64,000 bases of DNA from DAIMZI01 sp036734025 (GTDB lineage: Bacteria; Pseudomonadota; Alphaproteobacteria; Rhizobiales; Rhodomicrobiaceae): the NCBI GenBank assembly GCA_036734025.1, contig DAIMZI010000002.1, positions 1-64,000 of the forward strand. Reading direction: 5' to 3'. The stretch's first letter is position 1; each line of letters starts with the position of its first letter. The notes below the pieces were generated by a model. The model saw only the letters and a program-made list of their open reading frames with translations, was not told where the DNA came from and did not search any database. The position numbers were made by a program, and so were the translations under genes. This document shows, one piece after another, positions 9,347 through 18,000 of this stretch.

Positions 9347-10372
9347 TCAACCCGTCATCTGCGTGTGCGATTGCGAGGTGCCCCAGCTTGGCGCAGTTTC
9401 CTTTTGCGCTGCATCCTCGCGCGGAACACCGAAGAAACTGTATCCAAGCTCGGAGTTGAGCACAATGATGCGTAGCTGTACCCAGTCGTTGAACTCGTGC
9501 AACCGGGGGATGAGCAACGGATCGCGGCTCGCGGCTTCCAGCCCGTCGATGAAGATTTCGATATGCTCAAGCAAGGGCCCGCCGGCCCGCAGCCTGTGTC
9601 CGCCGCGCAACTGGCCGAGCATGTTCTGGGCTTCGCCCGCGCAAAACGCAATGGCGCGCGGGAACCGCGAGTTGAAGATCAGGAACCGCGCGACCTTGTC
9701 GGGGTTGGCCCCGTGCAGATCGACGCGGCGAAAGGCGTGATAGGCCGAAGCAGACCGCAGCAGGATCGTCCAGAAGCCGAAATCCTGGTCAAGTTCCTGG
9801 TCCTGCGCCGCGCCAGTGGCTGTGCGGGCAAAGCGCACGTCGAGCAGACGGCTGGTCTGGTCGATGCGCTCCAGCATCACGCCGAGGCGGAAGAAGGGCC
9901 AGCTCTCGTCGCGGTAAAGCGTGCTTTCGGCGACCCCGATCTGCGCGTAGCAGCCGTGCTTGATCGCGTCGCAGGTGCGAGACAGGCGCATTTCGCTGAA
10001 ATCGCCATCGCCGAGCGCCAGCACGCGGTGGAAAAAGCCGTTAAGCTGATACCACATGTCGGTCGAGATGAGCGGGCGCAGCGAACGGGCATTTTCGCGC
10101 GCGTTGCGTACCGCCGCCGGCATCGAGCTTTGATTATCAAGATCGCTCAGATAAAAGCGGATGACATTTTCCGGCGTCGCCTCGTTATAGGTCTTATAGA
10201 AATTCTTCTCATCGGCGTAGATCGCCACGATCCAGGCCCAGGAGCGCTCATCGGAGCGCCCGCGCTGAAACGAGGTGGCGACCTCGATCACGCGCGCCAG
10301 GCTCTGGGCGCGCTCGATGTAGCGGGCGAACCAGAATGCGGCTTCGGCATGGCGTGACAGCAGTGGGATCAA
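9347..10372 (-). CDS. Alpha-E domain (DUF403) protein
   Basis: This is a 341-residue, largely helical protein beginning LIPLLSRHAEAAFWFARYIERAQ-like, the standard alpha-E opening. I chose a TTG start at 10372: it forms a TTGA overlap with the stop of the upstream ATP-grasp gene and is preceded by AGGAG at 8-nt spacing. An in-frame ATG at 10396, with a weaker AAGGAT, is the alternative and would overlap the ATP-grasp gene by 28 bp. Alpha-E domains occur almost always next to circularly permuted ATP-grasp and transglutaminase genes and are predicted partners in peptide bond formation. It is the second gene of the operon. Confidence 0.85.
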   Translation of the reverse strand: MIPLLSRHAEAAFWFARYIERAQSLARVIEVATSFQRGRSDERSWAWIVAIYADEKNFYKTYNEATPENVIRFYLSDLDNQSSMPAAVRNARENARSLRPLISTDMWYQLNGFFHRVLALGDGDFSEMRLSRTCDAIKHGCYAQIGVAESTLYRDESWPFFRLGVMLERIDQTSRLLDVRFARTATGAAQDQELDQDFGFWTILLRSASAYHAFRRVDLHGANPDKVARFLIFNSRFPRAIAFCAGEAQNMLGQLRGGHRLRAGGPLLEHIEIFIDGLEAASRDPLLIPRLHEFNDWVQLRIIVLNSELGYSFFGVPREDAAQKETAPSWGTSQSHTQMTG

Positions 10373-11856
10373 TCTGCGCTCTCCTGTAATACCCATGTAT
10401 CCTTGGTGCCGCCGCCTTGTGAGGAATTGACGATCAGCGAACCTTCCTTGAGCGCCACGCGGGTCAGCCCGCCCGGCAGCACCCATGTGTCTTCGCCGGT
10501 CAGCGCGAAGGGGCGCAGATCGACATGGCGCGGGCGCACGCCGTCCGGCGACAGGGTCGGGCATACCGAAAGCTGGATCACCGGCTGGGAGATGTAATTG
10601 GCCGGGTTGCGCTTGAGCGTTTCGCGGCAGGTCTCCAGTTCGATACGGCTGGCGCGCGGACCGATGGTGATGCCATAGCCGCCGGATTCGCCGACCGGTT
10701 TGACCACCAGCTTGTCGACATTCGCCAGCGTGTAGGCGAGTTCTGCCTCCTCGCGGCAGATATGAGTTTCGACATTGGCGAGGATCGGATCCTGCTGGAG
10801 ATAATAGCGGATGATCCGCGGCATGTAGGCATAGACGGCCTTGTCGTCGGCCACGCCCGTCCCGACCGCATTGGCAAGCGTCACATTACCCTTCAGGACC
10901 GCACGCATCAGACCGCGGACGCCAAGCACGCTCTTGGGATTGAACATGTCGGGGTCGAGGAAATTGTCGTCGATGCGCCGATAGATGACCTGCACCGGGA
11001 TCAGCCCGGCGACCGTCTTCATGTAGACCTTGTCATCCTCGACCGTCAGATCGCGCCCCTCAACCAGCGGCACGCCCATTTCGCGAGCCAGAAACACGTG
11101 CTCGAAATAGGCCGAGTTGTAGATGCCGGGCGACAGCAGCACGACAGCGGGGTCGGAGACACCGCGCGGGGCAACTTCGCCGAGGGTCTCGGCGAGGCGC
11201 TGGCCATAATCGGAAACCGGCTCGATGCAGAAACCGCGCATCAGATCGGGAAAGGCGCGCTGCATGAGATGCCGGTTCTCGATCACATAGGACACGCCCG
11301 ACGGCGTGCGCGCATTATCTTCCAGCACGAAGAATCCGCCAGACGCATCGCGGATGATGTCGGTGCCGCAGATGTGAACATAGACGCCTGCCGGCGGATC
11401 ATATCCCTCCATTTCCGGGCGGAAATTCGGATTGCGCAAGATCAGCTCGCGCGGCAGCGTGCCATCCTTCAGGATATGCTTGTCGTGATAGATGTCCCAC
11501 AGGAACAGGTTGATGGCGCGCACGCGCTGCTTTATGCCCGCTTCGATGCGTCGCCAGTCAGCCGGCGTCAGCACGCGCGGCAGGATGTCGAAAGGCAAGA
11601 TGCGGTCGATCGCCTCGCGCTCGCTGTAGACCGTGAAAGTGATGCCGAGGGTGAAGAGTTCGTTCTCGGCCTCCTTGGCGCGGTTGACGAGATCTTTCAA
11701 CTCCAGTTGCTGAAGCCGGTGCCAGAGTGGCTTCAAGAGTCGATTGCGATTGCCCGAAGGACCAAGGAGTTCGCAATAATGGGAGCCGGGATTATAGTCG
11801 TCTAGCGGTGCTTGTGTTTCGATGGACTTTGAAGAAAGCGCGGTTACATTCGCCAT
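10369..11856 (-). CDS. Circularly permuted type 2 ATP-grasp protein
   Basis: This 495-residue protein is the first gene of the five-gene minus-strand operon. Recognisable family segments are ILPFDILPRVLTPADW, RAINLFLWDIYHDKHIL, the FVLEDNARTPSGVSYV block with acidic/Asn residues typical of metal-ATP binding, VVKPVGESGGYG (a glycine-rich ATP-grasp loop) and the C-terminal IVNSSQGGGTKDTWVLQE. It probably ligates a carboxyl group to an amine in the cytoplasm. The promoter should lie in the 267-bp region shared with the divergent alpha/beta hydrolase gene. Family identity is very clear; product and substrate are unknown. Confidence 0.9.
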   Translation of the reverse strand: MANVTALSSKSIETQAPLDDYNPGSHYCELLGPSGNRNRLLKPLWHRLQQLELKDLVNRAKEAENELFTLGITFTVYSEREAIDRILPFDILPRVLTPADWRRIEAGIKQRVRAINLFLWDIYHDKHILKDGTLPRELILRNPNFRPEMEGYDPPAGVYVHICGTDIIRDASGGFFVLEDNARTPSGVSYVIENRHLMQRAFPDLMRGFCIEPVSDYGQRLAETLGEVAPRGVSDPAVVLLSPGIYNSAYFEHVFLAREMGVPLVEGRDLTVEDDKVYMKTVAGLIPVQVIYRRIDDNFLDPDMFNPKSVLGVRGLMRAVLKGNVTLANAVGTGVADDKAVYAYMPRIIRYYLQQDPILANVETHICREEAELAYTLANVDKLVVKPVGESGGYGITIGPRASRIELETCRETLKRNPANYISQPVIQLSVCPTLSPDGVRPRHVDLRPFALTGEDTWVLPGGLTRVALKEGSLIVNSSQGGGTKDTWVLQESAD

Positions 11857-12123
11857 GTTCTGATTGTCTCATCAACTTCGATAGCTGCTAGAACGAATAA
11901 GGCGCATCATCGTAGCCGTCGTTGCGCCAGACCTGCTCTGTTCCTCTCGACAACAGGTCTGTTGCCTGATGTCCACAAACCTGCGAATTGTGTCCCCCAA
12001 CCGCAGACGTAAACAGATTGTAACATAGCAGGCTTATGAACGGAAATGCATTGTCCGACGGGTCCCTGGCTGCATACGGGCTGGGCGGCTGCCGGCTCCA
12101 CGCCTCGCCATGTCGGAGATGAC

Positions 12124-12957
12124 ATGAAGCAGATCAATACAGGGCCCTACGTGGCTGCCTATGCCGATGTGGGCGCCGGGCCCGCCGTGATTCTGGCGCA
12201 TTGCTCCAGTGCTTCGCACAAGATGTGGTCGTCGCTGATCGAGGAGATAAGACACGATCATCATGTACTGGCGCCCGATCTGCTGGGTTACGGCAAATCT
12301 TCGCGCTTGCCGGATGATCGCCCGGCCGACCCGGCGGTGGAGATTGGCGTGCTTTGCGCGCTGGCGCATCAGGCCGAAGCACCGGTCCATCTGGTCGGGC
12401 ATTCCTATGGCGCGATGCTCTGCCTGGAGGCGGCGATGAAGCTTGGCGACCGGGTGCGGGCGCTGACGCTGATCGAGCCGGTATCGTTTCATCTGCTGCG
12501 TCCGGCCGGCGAACATGCAGCCCATGCCGAAGTCAAGGCCGTCGCCGACAGCGTCGTGCGGGCAATGGCGCGCGGCGAGCACAAGCAGGCAGCCCATCAC
12601 TACATGTCGTTCTGGCTTGGCAGGGTTAAATGGTGGTTGGCGCCGGCCAAGCTCAAGGGCTCGGTGATCGCGACAATCGGCAAGGTGGCTCAGGAATTCG
12701 CGTTCGTGGACGCTATCGAGGCGGACCCGCAAGCCTATGCGCGGGTCGATATGCCGGTGCGCCTGATCATGGGATCGCGCACCCGCAGGCCAGCCAAAGC
12801 CGTCATAGCTGTGCTGGAAAAAACGCTGCCGGATGTTCACACATGTGTCGTCGAGGGCGCCGGCCACATGTGCCCGATAACGCATAAAAGCGCAGTGAAC
12901 GCGCTGATCAGGGCGCATGTTCGCGAGTGCGGCAAGAGCCGGCATTCATCCGAGTGA
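12124..12957 (+). CDS. Alpha/beta hydrolase
   Basis: The 277-residue protein has an alpha/beta-hydrolase fold. The nucleophile elbow is GHSYG (S94), the oxyanion region AHCSSASHKMW, and a late GAGHMCPI supplies the probable catalytic histidine. The usual acidic residue after the MG turn (here LIMGSRTRRP) is not evident, so the triad may be supplied elsewhere or the enzyme may be weak. The ATG at 12124 is preceded by GGAG at a good distance; an ATG at 12046 would add a non-conserved leader. It is divergent from the ATP-grasp operon and convergent with pbpC. The substrate cannot be predicted. Confidence 0.8.
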   Translation: MKQINTGPYVAAYADVGAGPAVILAHCSSASHKMWSSLIEEIRHDHHVLAPDLLGYGKSSRLPDDRPADPAVEIGVLCALAHQAEAPVHLVGHSYGAMLCLEAAMKLGDRVRALTLIEPVSFHLLRPAGEHAAHAEVKAVADSVVRAMARGEHKQAAHHYMSFWLGRVKWWLAPAKLKGSVIATIGKVAQEFAFVDAIEADPQAYARVDMPVRLIMGSRTRRPAKAVIAVLEKTLPDVHTCVVEGAGHMCPITHKSAVNALIRAHVRECGKSRHSSE

Positions 12958-12964
12958 GAGCGGA

Positions 12965-15082
12965 TCAGCGCAGGCGGACCTGCACGCGGTCCTGTCGCCC
13001 TTCGGCATCGACGACAAGCACGTTGATGAACCCCTCGCCCGAGGGCGTCCACAGCGTCTGGCGCTGGCGGGTTGATGTGGTGATGGGAACGCCATTGACC
13101 AGCCAGGTCAGGGGCAAGGCACCGCCGTCGGCCTTCAAGGCGACCGGCGCGAACTGCCCCGAGTTCAGCCTGTCCATCGCCAGCTCCGAACCGTTGGGCG
13201 GAAAGGCGATGCGTACCGGTTGATCAAACCGGGCTTGCGGGGCGCCCGGCGAGCGACCCCGTTCAGCGAAATAGCGCAGCCGCAAAGGCAATTGCGCCGT
13301 GCTGGCGACCAGCACGCCCTCAGGCGCGGGGTGGCGTTGATCGACGATATCCAACTTGGCGAATATGTCGAACAGCAAGGGGGCAGCGGCACTGCGCCCG
13401 GTGAGGCCCGGCGTGGCCGTGCCATCGGGGCGGCCGACCCATACCGCGACGGTGAACCGGCCCGCAGAACCTGCCGCCCACGCGTCGCGGTGGCCGTAAG
13501 ACGTGCCGGTCTTGTAGGCGATGCGGCCGGAGCGAGCGTTTTCTGGCGCTGGCGCCTGGCGCAGGATCTCGCTCACATACCAGGCTGCGACGGGCGACAG
13601 CAGTTCATGCGTATGCGCCTCGTCGCGCGCGCTTGCGCTTTCGACGTCATCCCCCCGCAGATAGCGCAGCCGGATCGGCTTGCCGCCCCGCGCCAGCGCG
13701 ACATAAAGTCCGCTCAGCTCATTCAGCCGCAGACCGATCCCTCCAAGGGCGATCGCCAGATTGCGCGGTACGTCAAAACCGAAACCCGCCTGGCGCAGCC
13801 GTGCCGACAGGCGGGCCGGCCCGATGCCTGCAAGAAGTTTCACGGCCGGCACGTTCAGCGAAAATTGCAGCGCCTCGGCCACGCTCACCGAGCCTTTGTA
13901 ATCACCCTCGAAATTGTGCGGCGCATAGCGTCCGAACCGGGCAGGCCGGTCCTCGATGAGCATGGCGGGATGCGCCAGCCCGTCCTCGAAGGCGAGACCA
14001 TAGATGAACGGTTTCAGCGCCGAACCGGGCGAGCGCAAAGCGCGCGTCATGTCAATGGCACCCCAGCGCTCGGAGTCCAGATAGCCGGGTGAGCCGATAT
14101 GGGCGAGCACTTCGCCGCTGTCGTGATCGATGACCATGACGGCGGCCGACAGTTTGCGTCCAAGGCGCCTCGCCGTTTCGCGCACGGCAGTCTCGGCGCT
14201 TGCCTGCAACACGCCGTCTATCGTGGTGCGGATGACCTTGCTATCGGACATCGCGCTCACGAGACGGTCGCTCAGATGGGCTGCGCGCAACGGAAAATCC
14301 AACCGCGCGCGCGGGACCGGGCGCGTCTTGCCCCAGTCGGCCTCGGCCTGCGAGATCACCCCGTGCCGGGCGAGCCGGTCGAGCACGCGGTCACGGGCAC
14401 GCCGGGCGGATTGCGGGAAACGGTCCGGCCTGCGTGTCTCGGGCGATTGCGGCAGCGCCACCAGCAGAGCGGCTTCATGTACCGCGAGGCGGACGGGTTC
14501 CTTGCCGAAATAGGCGAGCGAGGCCGCGCGCACCCCCTCGATATTGCCGCCATAAGGCGCCAGCTTCAGATAGAATTCCAGGATTTCACGTTTGGCGAAG
14601 CGGCGCTCGATCTGGCGCGCACGCACGATTTGCACCAGTTTGTGGCGCACCGAACGGGTGGGCAGATCATCGAGAAGCCGACCCAGTTGCATGGTGATCG
14701 TCGAGCCGCCGGATATGGGCCGCGCGTGGCGCACGAACTGCCAGAGGGCGCGCGCCATGGCCAGCGCATCGACCCCGCCATGATCATGGAAGCGCTTGTC
14801 TTCATAAGCGAGCAGCATGGCGATGAAGCGCGGGTCGATCTCATCGAGGCTGGCGGGCAGGCGCCACCGGTCCTGATCGGTGGTGAAGGCGCGAAGGAGC
14901 TGGCCCGAGCGGTCGAGCACGAGACGGGAGTCTTCGCGCGCGGCGGCAAGATCGAGCGGGCCGAGGCGATGCTCCATGACGCGCAGCCCGCCTATCAGTA
15001 CGCCGGCAGCCAGCAGGGGAGCGCAAAGCGCCATGCCCGCAAGAATGCGCCACCGGCTGCGCTGCCATGGCCGCCCGTTCAC
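12965..15082 (-). CDS. pbpC: Penicillin-binding protein 1C
   Basis: This 705-residue bifunctional class A-like PBP has a single membrane anchor (about 13-32). The transglycosylase domain has the catalytic YEDKRFHDHGG (E94) and GGSTITMQL motifs. The transpeptidase domain has SALK (S354, K357), SLN (408-410) and KTGTS (524-526). A BiPBP_C-like domain closes the protein. I chose a GTG at 15082, one base after the stop of the upstream alpha-2-macroglobulin gene and 7 nt after GGAG; longer starts would overlap that gene. PBP1C polymerises peptidoglycan in the periplasm. Pairing with an alpha-2-macroglobulin gene is a known arrangement (E. coli yfhM-pbpC). Confidence 0.94.
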   Translation of the reverse strand: MNGRPWQRSRWRILAGMALCAPLLAAGVLIGGLRVMEHRLGPLDLAAAREDSRLVLDRSGQLLRAFTTDQDRWRLPASLDEIDPRFIAMLLAYEDKRFHDHGGVDALAMARALWQFVRHARPISGGSTITMQLGRLLDDLPTRSVRHKLVQIVRARQIERRFAKREILEFYLKLAPYGGNIEGVRAASLAYFGKEPVRLAVHEAALLVALPQSPETRRPDRFPQSARRARDRVLDRLARHGVISQAEADWGKTRPVPRARLDFPLRAAHLSDRLVSAMSDSKVIRTTIDGVLQASAETAVRETARRLGRKLSAAVMVIDHDSGEVLAHIGSPGYLDSERWGAIDMTRALRSPGSALKPFIYGLAFEDGLAHPAMLIEDRPARFGRYAPHNFEGDYKGSVSVAEALQFSLNVPAVKLLAGIGPARLSARLRQAGFGFDVPRNLAIALGGIGLRLNELSGLYVALARGGKPIRLRYLRGDDVESASARDEAHTHELLSPVAAWYVSEILRQAPAPENARSGRIAYKTGTSYGHRDAWAAGSAGRFTVAVWVGRPDGTATPGLTGRSAAAPLLFDIFAKLDIVDQRHPAPEGVLVASTAQLPLRLRYFAERGRSPGAPQARFDQPVRIAFPPNGSELAMDRLNSGQFAPVALKADGGALPLTWLVNGVPITTSTRQRQTLWTPSGEGFINVLVVDAEGRQDRVQVRLR

Positions 15083-15083
15083 A

Positions 15084-18000
15084 TCAACGCTCCGGACGCA
15101 CGATCTCGACCATGCCGGGATTGGTGCGGGCGAAGCGCTCCGGCCGGTACATGTCCTCCACGCGCGCGCCGCCCTGCACATAAGTTCCCGGCGCCACAGC
15201 GCGCATCATGTAGGCCATGCGCAGGGTCGCGGGGCGCTCGCGGTTGGGGACCGAAAACGTGAATGCGCCGATGAAGCTGTCATCGCGAAAGGCGGTGTGA
15301 GCGGGCTCCAGATCCGTCTTGAGCCATGCAAATGCGGCCAGATCGCTGGCGCCGAGCAGGCGGGGATTTTCGATCTGGAAGCCGGCTGGCAAGCGGTCTT
15401 CGACAATAACATGGCCGGGTCGCGCCTCGTCCTCGGTGACGCTCAGCACCACGACATAGCGCTCATTCTGGCGCACGGTTTCGAGCGATGCCTCCTTGCC
15501 ATCAGGCGTGAACACCTGACGCGTGATTGTGAAGCCGGAACTGGACGCAGGCTCTGGCGTAGCGGACGCCCCGCTCACAAGGATCGACACCGGCGCGGAG
15601 CGTTCCGAGACATTGCGCAGGGTGAAGGGTTGTTCGGCCAGGCCTGCGCCGGTAAGCACCCGCTGAACCGGACCGCTCTGGCGGGTGCCTGCGACTTCAA
15701 GCTCCAGTTGCGAGTCCGCGTCGCCAAGCGCCCGCGCTGCGAGCAGCAGCCAGGCATTTTCCTGCGTCGTCGTCCCGGTCTTTTCGCCGCGCCATTGCTG
15801 AACGACGTCAATCAGGCTTGGCAATTGGGCGCTCATCATGCGGGTTTCGGCCGCAAGGCTCAGGAGCCCCGCACTGTCGCGCAGGCCCGATCCGAAATCG
15901 ACCCGATGCGGCACCTGCTGCGGGGAGGACTGCAACCTGGCAAGCGCTGCGCTGAACGCGCTGGCGGCCCGTTCGCGGTCGCCGTAAAGCGCCAGCGCTG
16001 CGCCAAGCTGCGCCTGCGCCAGCGGCGTGGCGAAATTGGCCAGCTTGGTGTCGGCGTAATAGCGCAGATCGCCGATGACGGCACGGCCGGCGCGCGCCAG
16101 CACGTAAAGTGCATAGGCCAGTTCCTCGCCGCCGCTGGTGAAATCGGCGGCATAGCTGACGGCATTGCGCAGCCTGTCCAGCGCCGGGCCAAGGACTTCG
16201 GCGCGCACTTCATAGCCTTGCTCGGTTGCGCGCACCAGGAAATCGGTGACATAGGCGGTCAGCCAGGTGTCATAGCTGCCCGCGGACCACAGGCCGAAAT
16301 TACCCGATGAGTCCTGAAGCGAGGCCAACCGCTCGATGGCAGCCATGACGCGGGCACGCGCGCCATCCTCGCCGGCAAGCCCAGCCGCCTCCGCGACCTC
16401 GTTCAGATAGAGCAGCGGCAGGGCGCGGCTGGTGACCTGTTCGGCGCATCCATAGGGGTAGCGATCGAGCGACAGCAGCAGGCCCGGAACGTCCATCGCC
16501 GCATCACGCCCGACATGGACTGCGACGCGCGCAGTCTCGGGGATCAGGTCGGCAATCAGATCGCGCGTGACGCTCAATGTGCCCGATTTGGCGGCAAGGG
16601 TTTGCAGCGAGCGTCTGGTTATGCTCGGCGCGGCCGGCTTGACAGGAACCGCAAAGTTGCGCTCAAGCGCCAGATCATCAGGCCCGCTCAAAGAGACGCG
16701 GATCTCGCCCGCACCCAGCGCCTGCGCGCTGATGGGAAGCGATATCGAGGTGCTGGCGCCGGGCTCAAGCGTGACATCGCGCATGGCCTCATCGTCGCTC
16801 ATGGCGATGCCGCCGTTGACGCTGGCGCGCAGCTGATATTCGCCGCCCGGGCCTTCGACATTTTCAAGGCGCAGATGCAGCTCCGATCTGTCGCCGATGG
16901 TGAGGAAATGCGGCGCCGTGCCAAGCACGACCACAGGGTCGCGAACAATGACATCGGCGACGGCGTGGCCCACCTGGCTGGCGCTCCAGCCGACCGCCAT
17001 GATCCGCAGCGTGCCGTCAAAGGCGGGAATGTCGAAGCTTGCTTCGACCGTGCCGTCCTCGCCGACGACGAGCATTCCCGAGAACATGGCCACTGGCTTG
17101 ACGTCGCGTGGGCTGCCGCTCATTTCCAGCCCGCCGGGCATGAGATCGCCACCGGTACGGATCTGCCCCCGCGTGCCCGTCATGCCGTCGATCAGACGGC
17201 CATAGAGGTCGCGTATTTCGGTGCCCAGCCGGCGCTGACCAAGATAATGAGCTTCCGGCCTTGGCGGCTGATAGCCGGTCAGGTTCAGGATACCGAGGTC
17301 GACCGCGGCGATGGTGAGGCGCGCTGTTTCGCCCGGTCTCAGCCCATCCACCCTTACCGGCAGCGACAGGGTGCGCCCGGGCCGAGCCCCTTCCGGAGCG
17401 TTCAGCGAAATCGCCAGCGTGTTCGGCGCCTGATCGAGCGGCACCCAGGCAACTCCGAGAGCGCGGCTGGGCATGCGCCGCGCCTGCTCGCTCATCGGTG
17501 TGTACAACATCGCGCTCACATAGGCACCGGGCCCCCAGTCCTCGCGCACGGTGAAGGACACTGTAGCGCCCGCCTCGGGCACGTCGACCGTACGGGTCGC
17601 CAGAACCTTGTCGGAGACAACCGAGACAAGCGCCGTGCCGGCCGCGCGCGGAGAGATACGCACCTGCATGGTGTCGCCGGGCTGATAGCTGCCGCGGTCG
17701 AGCGCGATCTCGAGTATGTCGGGATTGTCAGGCTGGTCGCTGACGAACCAGCCGCCTGAAAATTCAGCGCTCGCAGACGGTCCGTCAGGCGCTGCGCCAG
17801 TAATTTCCAGACGGTAGCGGCCATAGCCGACCGGCGCCTCGATGAGGGTGGGCTCGCCGCTCAACGCCTCGATGGTGCCGTCGGCGACCTTTTCGGTATA
17901 GGTGACCGGCTCATAGGCCCAGTTGCCGTAGCTGCTGTACCACTGATAGCGCGTCTGCACCCGCACGATCTCCCAACGCGCGCCCTCGACACGCGCGCCT

